Below, piece after piece: positions 37,651 through 44,583 of a stretch of DNA of 61,380 nucleotides. The number at the start of each line of letters is the position of its first letter. The first letter of the stretch is position 1. A model generated the notes under the pieces. It saw nothing but the letters and a program-made list of their open reading frames with translations, searched no databases and had not been told where the DNA came from. The stretch is taken from NCBI RefSeq assembly GCF_009720655.1, contig NZ_WNKS01000023.1:1-61380 (forward strand), in the 5' to 3' direction. This DNA comes from Rhodoblastus acidophilus (lineage in GTDB: Bacteria; Pseudomonadota; Alphaproteobacteria; Rhizobiales; Beijerinckiaceae). The position numbers and the translations under genes were made by a program.

Positions 37651-37995
37651 TTACGCCGCGACGGAGGACTGAGCCTTGGCCCAGGCGCCTTCGACCGGCT
37701 TCCAGGCTTCCTTGGCGACGTTGGAATAGAGCTCGCCGAGCTTGGTGGTCTGCGCGACGAAGCCTTCATAGGACGCCTTGGCGTATTCCTGCTGAAGGGC
37801 GAGCGCGTCTTCGAACTTGGTCACGCCGAGCAGCTTTTCCACGAAGGCCGAGCCGTGCTCGAGCGACTTCTTGGCGTAGTCGGTGCTTTCGGCGGCGATG
37901 GCCTGGAGCTGCTTGGACACTTCCACAGCGGAGGCCTGGATCGCGTCGATCTGTTCCTTGCTGACCTTCTGGTAGTCTTCGAAGTTGATAGCCAT
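37651..37995 (-). CDS. Phasin family protein (PHB granule surface)
   Basis: 114 aa, single-helix-rich and cysteine-free. It matches the Phasin_2 family: FEDYQKVSKEQIDAIQAS, then QAIAAESTDYAKKSLEHGSAFVEKLLGV and KASYEGFVAQTTKLGELYSNVAKEAW. Phasins coat polyhydroxybutyrate granules and limit their coalescence. It has a near-consensus promoter and a strong terminator, so it is probably an abundant, single-gene transcript. No PHB synthase gene is in the window. Confidence 0.92.
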   Translation of the reverse strand: MAINFEDYQKVSKEQIDAIQASAVEVSKQLQAIAAESTDYAKKSLEHGSAFVEKLLGVTKFEDALALQQEYAKASYEGFVAQTTKLGELYSNVAKEAWKPVEGAWAKAQSSVAA

Positions 37996-38069
37996 TGTAG
38001 CACCTATGATTTTGCCGCTCGGCGGCTGAGGAATTCCGTGAGAACGCGTTCTCCGGTTCTCGAGGATTA

Positions 38070-38098
38070 CTTTTATATGCAGCGCACAAAAATGTCAA
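38070..38098 (-). promoter_or_regulatory. Promoter of the phasin gene
   Basis: Minus-strand TTGACA (38098-38093), 17-base spacer and TAAAAG (38075-38070); an overlapping TATAAA gives a 15-base spacer. The arrangement resembles the rplM promoter. Confidence 0.75.
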
Positions 38099-38247
38099 TG
38101 ATTCGTTGTGCGGTGCACCATAGTTTTTGTTAACCCTTTGTTCAGCAAACCGCTTAACGGGCGAGTAACCGCATTGGGTCTAATTTGAGGAAAGTTTCGT
38201 CGGCGCCACAGCGGACGATCGTGTCAGTTCACCTTCGGGATTGGTGT

Positions 38248-39885
38248 ATGTTCCAGAGCATCCTCGGCGGTCCGCGTTATGCCCGCGCGACCCTCTCCGG
38301 CTTCGTCATCGCCCTCGTCGCCGCCACATCCCTCGCCACCCCCGCCGAAGCCCGCCGCCATCATCACCACGGCGGCCATCGCGTGCATGCGAATCTTCAC
38401 GCCCACCATCATCTCCGCCACGCGCGCCCCGCCGCCGTCGCGGGCTCGGCGACCGCCGCCATCGCGGTGGACGGCGCCACCGGCCATGTGCTCTGGGGCA
38501 TGAACGAGCATGCGCCGCGCCATCCCGCCTCCGTCACCAAGGTGATGACCCTTTACCTGCTGTTCGAGCAGCTGGAAAAGGGCAAACTGTCGCTCGACGA
38601 CGCGATTCCGATCTCCGCCCATGCCGCCGCGCAGGCGCCCTCCAAACTCGGCCTGCGTCCGGGTTCGTCGATCCGCGTCGAGGACGCCATCAAGGTGGTC
38701 GTCACCAAATCGGCCAACGACATCGCCGTCGCCATCGCCGAGGCCGTCGGCGGGACCGAGTCGGACTTCGCCGAGATGATGACGCGCAAAGCCCATGCGC
38801 TCGGCATGAGCCGCACGCTCTACCGCAACGCCTCCGGCCTGCCCAACAGCGAGCAGATCACCACGGCTTTTGACCTCGCCATTCTCGGCCGCGACATCCA
38901 GGCGCGTTTCCCCCGCTACTACCGCTATTTCTCGCTGCACGAAGTCTCCTGGCATGGCCAGCGCATCCACAACCACAACCATCTGATGGATCGCGTCGAG
39001 GGCATGGACGGCATCAAGACCGGCTACACCGCCGCCTCCGGCTTCAACCTGCTCAGCTCGGTCAAGCGCGACGGCCACTATCTCATTTCCGTGGTGATGG
39101 GCGGCAAGAGCGCGCGCTCCCGCGACGCCTATATGGAGCGCGTGATCGAGGCGCATATCGACGACGCCGGCGGACGCGGCGCGGTCCAGGTCGCCAGCCG
39201 CGACGCCGACGAAGAGGCCGAGGCGCGCGCCGAGCCCGCGCCCGAGCCCCGCCGCGTCGCGGAGCCCAAGCCGGAACCGAAACCCGAACCCAGGCCCGAG
39301 CCCCGCGTAACCGAGCGCGCCGCCCCCGAGCCGCCCCGCCTCCAGCTCGCCGCCGTGCTGCCGGACCCGCGTCCGCGCCCGGCCTATGTCGCCGCCGCGC
39401 CGCAGCCGCCGCGCCCCGAAGAGCGGCCCACGGCCCGTCCCGCCGTCGACGGCTCGACGCGAAAGGCCCAGGACGGCGCCGGCGCCGCCACCCCCGGCGG
39501 CATGCGCTGGCTCACCGGCGCGCCGGCCAGGCCCACCAAGCTCGAAACCCGCATCGAGATCAAGCCGACCCCAAAGGCGCAGGAGACTGAAGGGGTCAGC
39601 GAGAAGGGCAAGGACAAGATCGCCTCCGCCAAGCCCGCCGTCTCCGGCTGGATTCTCCAGATCGGCGCGACCGACGACGCCGACAAGGCGGAAGCCCTGC
39701 TCAAGAGCGCCCGGGAAAAGCGCGCCGCGCTGCTCGGCGGCGCCAGGGGCTACACCGAGGCGGTCCACAAGGGCCGGGAAACGCTCTACCGCGCCCGTTT
39801 CGCCGGCCTCGAGGAATCGCGCGCCGAGGCCGCGTGCAAGGCTTTGAAGAGTTCCGGATTTTCCTGTTTCGCGATGCGCAACTGA
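38248..39885 (+). CDS. D-alanyl-D-alanine carboxypeptidase with C-terminal SPOR domain
   Basis: 545 aa from ATG 38248; a TTG further upstream is in frame but less likely. A signal peptide ends near residue 35 (ATPAEA). It is followed by an unusual His-rich stretch (residues 38-58, with HHHHGGH and HAHHH). The S11 peptidase domain has S95-V-T-K98, SAND as SxN and IKTGYT as KTG. A Pro/Glu/Arg linker with repeated PEP units (residues about 345-400) leads to a C-terminal SPOR domain (GWILQIGATDDADKAEALL, then GRETLYRARFAGLEES). It trims the terminal D-Ala of peptidoglycan stem peptides and the SPOR domain should bring it to the septum. The His-rich segment may bind metal. Confidence 0.92.
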   Translation: MFQSILGGPRYARATLSGFVIALVAATSLATPAEARRHHHHGGHRVHANLHAHHHLRHARPAAVAGSATAAIAVDGATGHVLWGMNEHAPRHPASVTKVMTLYLLFEQLEKGKLSLDDAIPISAHAAAQAPSKLGLRPGSSIRVEDAIKVVVTKSANDIAVAIAEAVGGTESDFAEMMTRKAHALGMSRTLYRNASGLPNSEQITTAFDLAILGRDIQARFPRYYRYFSLHEVSWHGQRIHNHNHLMDRVEGMDGIKTGYTAASGFNLLSSVKRDGHYLISVVMGGKSARSRDAYMERVIEAHIDDAGGRGAVQVASRDADEEAEARAEPAPEPRRVAEPKPEPKPEPRPEPRVTERAAPEPPRLQLAAVLPDPRPRPAYVAAAPQPPRPEERPTARPAVDGSTRKAQDGAGAATPGGMRWLTGAPARPTKLETRIEIKPTPKAQETEGVSEKGKDKIASAKPAVSGWILQIGATDDADKAEALLKSAREKRAALLGGARGYTEAVHKGRETLYRARFAGLEESRAEAACKALKSSGFSCFAMRN

Positions 39886-39948
39886 CGCGGGGCGCGAGGC
39901 GGTCAAGGTTGGTTTTCAGTCGTCGCGTACTTGAGTTTGGGAGGGTGG

Positions 39949-40620
39949 TCACCCGTGACGCCGCAAGAGTCTGTCCTTGGCCTGATTGAGCCGGGCCGCG
40001 CCATCCGTCGTCCCCCCGTGGTCGGGATGACGTTCCTTCATGAGCGTCCGATGCGCGCGAACGATCTCGTCCGCGCTCGCCCCCCATCGAAGTCCGAGCG
40101 TCTCATACGCTTCCTGCTCGCTCATTTCGCCGGCGCGGCGGATCCCGCCGCCCCGCCGCGCGTCCGCGTCGTCCTGCGCTGTCACGCGCCATCCGGGAAA
40201 GCGGCGGTCGAAATAAGCCTCTAGCGCCAGCAGCGCCTCGGGATTTTCGGCGCGGCACTGGGCGTAGAGGGCCAGGCATTGCGACTTGGACAGTTCCGAC
40301 AGTCTTGAGCCCGCGAACGGCCCGGAGCGAACGGCGCCGTCGCGGACGCCAAAATCGTCGAACTCCATGTCCACCGCCGAACCGCGCTTGCCGCGGGAGA
40401 ATGGCGGAAAACTCCGGCCCAAAGCGGCGAGCGCCACGCCAGCCAGCGCCAGCGCCGCGGCGAATTGGCCGCGCGCCAGCATCAGGGCGGCGGCGAACAG
40501 GGCGATGCCCGCGAATCCCTGGCGCATCATCGAAGCCACGCGCGCCGGCGGCGCCCGGCCGAGTTCGCGCAAGCCAAACAGGATCAGGATCAGGACCAGA
40601 AGTCCGAGCAGAAAGAAAAT
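39949..40620 (-). CDS. Membrane-anchored J-domain protein
   Basis: 223 aa if translation starts at 40620, with an ATT. The N-terminus would then be a strong membrane helix, IFFLLGLLVLILILFGLRELG. Only TTG 40572 (207 aa) is a conventional candidate before a stop, but it would cut this helix. GGGGAGG lies six bases before the ATT. A second hydrophobic stretch (FAGIALFAAALMLARG) precedes a central region. The J-domain is at the C-terminus: YETLGLRWGASADEIVRAHRTLMKERHPDHGG, with an intact HPD. It probably stimulates DnaK near the membrane, like TIM14/DjlA-type proteins. It converges with the carboxypeptidase. Confidence 0.85.
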   Translation of the reverse strand: MFFLLGLLVLILILFGLRELGRAPPARVASMMRQGFAGIALFAAALMLARGQFAAALALAGVALAALGRSFPPFSRGKRGSAVDMEFDDFGVRDGAVRSGPFAGSRLSELSKSQCLALYAQCRAENPEALLALEAYFDRRFPGWRVTAQDDADARRGGGIRRAGEMSEQEAYETLGLRWGASADEIVRAHRTLMKERHPDHGGTTDGAARLNQAKDRLLRRHG

Positions 40621-40747
40621 CGCCGCCTCCCCAATTCAGGCGCAACCGCGGGCATGGATGCGAAACATAGGCGGTCTCCCCCGACGGCGCCAGGGTCCGC
40701 ATTTCGGGATAGGCGCGCGGCCCGCCGCCAGCTAAAGAAACGCGGTC

Positions 40748-41167
40748 ATGCCCCTTCACCTGTTAAAACTCTGCGTCGGAATCGACTCCGCTGACGACCT
40801 GCGCCGCTGGACGCTGTTGCGCGCGCAAAACAATCCTGGCCTCGTCCACGCCCATGTCACGCGCATGAGGCCAAGCCGCGCCGACGAAATCTTGGACGGC
40901 GGCTCGCTCTACTGGGTGATCAAGGGCCAGATTTCCGTCCGGCAACGGCTGATCGGCCTCGAGGATTTCGTCGATTCCGCCGGCGTGCGCCGCTGCGCCT
41001 TGCAATTGGATGACGAGATCGTGGCGGTCGCCCCCCGCCCCTGCCGCGCCTTCCAGGGCTGGCGCTATCTGAAACCCGCGGACGCCCCGCCCGATCTTTT
41101 GGCCGGCGCGGGCGCGGACATGCCGGAAGACCTGCGGCGCGAGTTGAGCGCCCTGGGGCTTCTATGA
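40748..41167 (+). CDS. DUF1489 family protein
   Basis: 139 aa. The sequence matches DUF1489, an uncharacterised alphaproteobacterial family: MPLHLLKLCVGIDS, then THVTRMRP-type text (HAHVTRMRPSRADEIL), GGSLYWVIKGQISVRQRLIGLE, and RPCRAFQGWRYLKP. These blocks run the length of the protein with no extra domain and no membrane span or signal peptide. Function unknown. It is alone, upstream of a gap with a parS-like site. Confidence 0.85.
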   Translation: MPLHLLKLCVGIDSADDLRRWTLLRAQNNPGLVHAHVTRMRPSRADEILDGGSLYWVIKGQISVRQRLIGLEDFVDSAGVRRCALQLDDEIVAVAPRPCRAFQGWRYLKPADAPPDLLAGAGADMPEDLRRELSALGLL

Positions 41168-41218
41168 AACATTCCGAAGCGGGCCGCCGACGGCGCCGGC
41201 TCGCCCAGACTCCCTGAT

Positions 41219-41249
41219 GCCGTCATTGCGAGCGAAGCGAAGCAATCCA
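41219..41249. repeat. 31-bp dispersed repeat, copy 2
   Basis: Identical to 22999-23029 over 31 bases. Confidence 0.85.
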
Positions 41250-41335
41250 ACCTTTTCGAGCAGACCGGCGCCGGCGTGAGATGACGCCCGCGACAAAAGT
41301 GAAAACCGCAAACCCACAAGATTTTGTTCTCGTTA

Positions 41336-41351
41336 TGTTCCACGTGAAACA
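41336..41351. other. parS: parS-like chromosome segregation site
   Basis: TGTTCCACGTGAAACA matches the bacterial consensus TGTTTCACGTGAAACA at 15 of 16 positions, with the CACGTG centre intact. ParB binds such sites to start spreading and DNA segregation, and they cluster near replication origins. It lies in an intergenic region, between DUF1489 and the GTPase operon, as functional copies often do. No parAB genes or origin are in the window. Confidence 0.75.
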
Positions 41352-41624
41352 TCTCGAACCACCGCGCCTCGCCAAACCCTTGTTTCCCAAGAACAATCCT
41401 CATTTACCGCGCGGAACGCGGTCCCCGCTCCCGCCCACATCTCGTACGCAACCCTGCGGTTGCACGCGCAAGAATCGACGGTTTTGTGTAGGAATTCGCA
41501 CGATTTTCACAGGAAACAGCGCGGCTTTTCCGTTTTTAGGCGCATATGTTTCAACCCAGGGTGGAGATTTCGACACTGCCGCCGGGCGTCAGTCCCGCGA
41601 AAACGCAACCGATGGCGCCCGCCC

Positions 41625-42131
41625 TCACCGGCGCCGATAGATGGTCTCGGCGATCCCCTCGAACGCTTCATTGACGTTCTCGCCGGATTTGGCGCTGGTG
41701 ATCATGATCTGCTCCTCCGGCAACCCCAGGCGGTCGAGACCGGCGAGGTTCGGCCTGACGATATCGGCCTTGTTGACCAGAGCCAGCACCGGACGCCCCG
41801 GCATGGCTTCGGAAAAATCCGCCGCCAACGCGAACATTTTTTCGATGGTCAGCGGCCGCGAGGCGTCGGCCACCACCAGCGCCCCCGAGGCGCCGGCGAT
41901 ATAGACCGACTTGAAAATGTGATGGCCGAAATCGCCGTCGGTGTCCCACAACAACAGTTTGGCCCAGATGTCCTCGGGCCGGCCGACGAGCTTGAGGTCA
42001 TGGGTGAGGATGTCGACCCCGATGGTCGTCTTGTAGTCGCCGTCGAACCTGCCGAACACCAGCCGCCGCGCCAGCGAGGTTTTTCCCACCCCGATATCGC
42101 CAAGCAGCATGACCTTGGCGGAAAAATTCAT
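41625..42131 (-). CDS. Rab/Ras-like small GTPase
   Basis: 168 aa, soluble. The five G motifs are clear: P-loop GDIGVGKTS (11-19), switch I YKTTIGVD (33-40), G3 WDTDGDF (62-68), G4 NKAD (120-123) and G5 SAK (146-148). Switch I is Rab-like. In G3 the position of the catalytic glutamine of Ras (WDTAGQE) is aspartate, so intrinsic hydrolysis may be slow or need a partner. There is no C-terminal cysteine for lipid attachment. Its ATG overlaps the stop of the OmpA-domain gene (ATGA, 42128-42131). It is the last gene of a three-gene unit and probably acts with the two upstream proteins. It differs from MglA in motif detail. Confidence 0.9.
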   Translation of the reverse strand: MNFSAKVMLLGDIGVGKTSLARRLVFGRFDGDYKTTIGVDILTHDLKLVGRPEDIWAKLLLWDTDGDFGHHIFKSVYIAGASGALVVADASRPLTIEKMFALAADFSEAMPGRPVLALVNKADIVRPNLAGLDRLGLPEEQIMITSAKSGENVNEAFEGIAETIYRRR

Positions 42132-43756
42132 CGCGGCGCCCCTTCGAGCGCCTCGAAGGCGACGCGCCGGTTGCCGACGCGCTCGGCGCCGCCGTCATCC
42201 AGGATCGGGTTCTGGTCGCCGCGCCCCACCGCCACCAGTTTTTCGGGCGCCACGCCCGCCTCGACCAGCATTTTGACCACGGTCGCCGCGCGCGAAAGCG
42301 ACAGCGTGTGGTTCTTGGCGGCGACGCCGGTCGAATCGCTGTAGCCGACCACGCGCAGGCCAAGTCCCGACGCCTTCAGCGCCTGGGCGAGCGCCGCCAC
42401 CGTTGCTTGCGCCTTGTCAGGCTCCTTCAGCGTGACCTCGTCAGTGAAGTGAATTGCACTGGCGCCCGCCAGCCGGGACAACACCGCCGCCGGCGCGTTG
42501 TCGCGGGCCTCGCGTTCGGCCCGCCAGCTTTTCAGTTCGGCGATCCCGGCCTCAAGTTCGGCGATCCGGGCTTCCGCCTTGGCGAGTCTTGGTTCTGAAG
42601 ACTCGACGGGCGGCGCGGGCTCATCAAGCCGAACCACACCCATCGCAACCGCATAAGGCGCGGCCGCCGGCGCCAGAGCCCGCGCCAGCGCATCAAGATC
42701 GGTTTTCGCCGGCGCGAGCCCGCGCACCAAAACCGATTTCGAACCATGGTCGATGGCGAGCGTCACTGGCCAGGAGTCGAGCTCTTGCGCGGCTTGCGCT
42801 TGCGAAAAGGCGGCTTCGATGCGGCGGTCGCGAATCGCGTCGCGGACCGGACCATAGAGCGCGGCAAAAAGCGCCGCCGCGAGCAGCCCCGCCAAAACCC
42901 AGCGCGACGCGCGCGACCGCGTCGCCGGCGGAGGCGCCGCGGAAGCCAACGCCAGACGCTCAAGAGCGCGTTCGTCCAACGGCGCGCTGCCGTCGATCAG
43001 GTCGAACAGCGCCGAATCCATCCGCCGCGCGGCGGCGGCGTCGGGCGCTCCGGAAAATTCCGCCGCGACCACCATGCGGGCCGAGGCCCGCAGCAGCACA
43101 TGGCTCGCCCCCATGTCGAGCTCGCGCAGCTCGCCATGCGCTTTCGAAAAAGCCTGGGCGGAAAACTGGCTGATCGCCGCGATCAGGCCGCTGACCAGCT
43201 CCACGGACTCATCCGCCTGCCCATCGGCGCGCCAGCTCCCCAAAAGCTTGCCGGTGTCGCGCTCAAGAGCCAGAAGCCGCAGAACGCGGGGCCGACCCGC
43301 CGCCTCCAGCACCACTTCACTGAGCGGGCGCCGGCTGAGCCAGGCGCGAAGCCGCAGCCGCCACAGGTCGGTGGACAGCAGCGCGTCGATGCGTTTTTCC
43401 AGACTGTCGGCCAGATCGCGAAACGCATTGGCGACGGCGGCGGCGACGAGCCGGCCGGTGATCGGGTAGAGCGCGTCCACCATCATGTCGCGCGAGTTGA
43501 CGATTTCGCTGCGAATCGCCGCCACCACCAGCGGCGCGATCGCCGCCGAGAGCTCGCGATGCCGCGAGACTTCCGCCTTTCGCAAGGCGCCGGCGATCAC
43601 CTGCGCCGTCGACGCCTCGAATCGCGCGTCGTCGCCGATTTTTTGGGCGAAGGCGTCGCACTGGCCTTGCAGCGCTTCGATCTTCGCCTGCTCCGGCTCG
43701 AACAGCAGCTGTTTCAGCCTGCCGAGATCGGCGCCGGCCGCGCGAGGGGCGCTCAA
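42128..43756 (-). CDS. OmpA-domain membrane protein of the GTPase operon
   Basis: 542 aa from a TTG at 43756, one base after the upstream stop. Residues about 14-29 carry LKQLLFEPEQAK, resembling the start of the coiled-coil partner. Residues 90-240 are soluble and contain IVNSRDMMVDALYPITGRLV, then ERDTGKLLGSW and ELVSGLIAAISQFS, with an alpha/beta pattern suggestive of a roadblock/longin-like fold (inference). One membrane span lies at about 286-301. A short coiled coil (388-412) precedes an OmpA-C domain (430-536) with GYSDSTG, NHTLSLSRA and NRRV, so peptidoglycan binding residues are present. There is no signal peptide, so the N-terminus stays in the cytoplasm, next to the GTPase. Longer in-frame starts reach 43816. 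Confidence 0.85.
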   Translation of the reverse strand: MSAPRAAGADLGRLKQLLFEPEQAKIEALQGQCDAFAQKIGDDARFEASTAQVIAGALRKAEVSRHRELSAAIAPLVVAAIRSEIVNSRDMMVDALYPITGRLVAAAVANAFRDLADSLEKRIDALLSTDLWRLRLRAWLSRRPLSEVVLEAAGRPRVLRLLALERDTGKLLGSWRADGQADESVELVSGLIAAISQFSAQAFSKAHGELRELDMGASHVLLRASARMVVAAEFSGAPDAAAARRMDSALFDLIDGSAPLDERALERLALASAAPPPATRSRASRWVLAGLLAAALFAALYGPVRDAIRDRRIEAAFSQAQAAQELDSWPVTLAIDHGSKSVLVRGLAPAKTDLDALARALAPAAAPYAVAMGVVRLDEPAPPVESSEPRLAKAEARIAELEAGIAELKSWRAEREARDNAPAAVLSRLAGASAIHFTDEVTLKEPDKAQATVAALAQALKASGLGLRVVGYSDSTGVAAKNHTLSLSRAATVVKMLVEAGVAPEKLVAVGRGDQNPILDDGGAERVGNRRVAFEALEGAPR

Positions 43757-43757
43757 A

Positions 43758-44453
43758 TCAGCGCGACCTCGAAACGGTCGAGAAATTGCGCAGCGAATAG
43801 CCGATGGCCGCGCCAATGCCCTGCCCCCGCTTCAGCTTCTCCACGTCCGTTCCGAGAAGCTCCAGCCGCTGCAATTCCTGGCGCAGCGCCTCCAGCCTGG
43901 CCTCGGCGGCGCGCGCTTCGACGCCGACAGCGCCAAACCGCGCTTCGGCGAATCGCTTGTCGGCGACGATTTCCGCGCGGGTCTCGTCGAGCAGATCGTC
44001 GAGTTTCTTGAACCGGGCGTCGGCGGCGCGCTTTTCCTGGATCAGAGCGCTCAACCCCTGCCCCAGCCGCGTGTCCAGCTGGTCCATCCATTTCTCGAAC
44101 TGGGCGAATTGGGTGTCGACCCGGGCGAATCGCCCATCCAGCTGCGCGACTCGGCTGAAGCGCGCGTCGAGCTCCGCCTGCCTTGCGTTGAGCTCGGCCT
44201 GCCTTTGATCCAGCTGCGCCTGCCTTTGGTCGAGCTGCGCATGCCGCTGGTCGAGCTGCGCATTTTTGGCGTCGAGCTTGGCCAGACCGGCGTCGAGCTT
44301 CGCCAGTTTTTCGTCGAGACGATCCAGTCTGGCGTCCATGTGCTGGATTTTTTCGTCGGAAGCGCGCTTTTCCGCGCCAAACAGCATTTCCCGCACGTCA
44401 TCAATCGTTTCGGGTGTAACGGCCGGCGCCGCGTTCGTATTCACGTCCGTCAT
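43758..44453 (-). CDS. Coiled-coil protein of the GTPase operon
   Basis: 231 aa, soluble, no signal peptide. Residues 20-28 (VREMLFGAE) resemble the N-terminal motif of the OmpA-domain protein. A long coiled coil covers about 35-200. Its core is a run of near-perfect heptads LDQRHAQ, LDQRQAQ, LDQRQAE, LNARQAE, LDARFSR (67-101), encoded by imperfect 21-bp DNA repeats. The C-terminus ends with basic residues after a Gly/Ala stretch (GIGAAIGYSLRNF). First gene of the three-gene unit, only one base from the next start. A scaffold or linker role is inference. Confidence 0.85.
   Translation of the reverse strand: MTDVNTNAAPAVTPETIDDVREMLFGAEKRASDEKIQHMDARLDRLDEKLAKLDAGLAKLDAKNAQLDQRHAQLDQRQAQLDQRQAELNARQAELDARFSRVAQLDGRFARVDTQFAQFEKWMDQLDTRLGQGLSALIQEKRAADARFKKLDDLLDETRAEIVADKRFAEARFGAVGVEARAAEARLEALRQELQRLELLGTDVEKLKRGQGIGAAIGYSLRNFSTVSRSR
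44166..44270. repeat. 21-bp coding tandem repeats, heptad units
   Basis: About five imperfect 21-bp units with GGTCGAGCTGCGC-like cores encode the LDQRQAx heptads of the coiled-coil protein. Confidence 0.7.
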
Positions 44454-44513
44454 GGTTCAATTCCCGGGCAGTGCGCGAACAAGATCGCGCGCGACAACCC
44501 ATTTAGGCCAGCT

Positions 44514-44580
44514 TTGCCTTGCGTCGCAAGCTTTGGGCGCGGCCCTTTCGGCGCCGCGCCCATTATTTTACGCAAGGCAA
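44514..44580. repeat. Nested inverted repeat between ccoG and the GTPase operon
   Basis: Outer 11-bp arms TTGCCTTGCGT (44514-44524) and 44570-44580 enclose a 9-bp stem GGGCGCGGC (44535-44543 with 44553-44561). It ends four bases from the ccoG stop and may end its transcript; there is no minus-strand T-run. Confidence 0.75.
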
Positions 44581-44583
44581 CAT

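Larger units (their letters stand above)
41168..41624. other. 457-bp gap with dispersed repeat and parS-like site
   Basis: Holds the second copy of a 31-bp repeat and the parS-like site; beyond these no gene or clear terminator for the GTPase operon was found. Confidence 0.5.
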
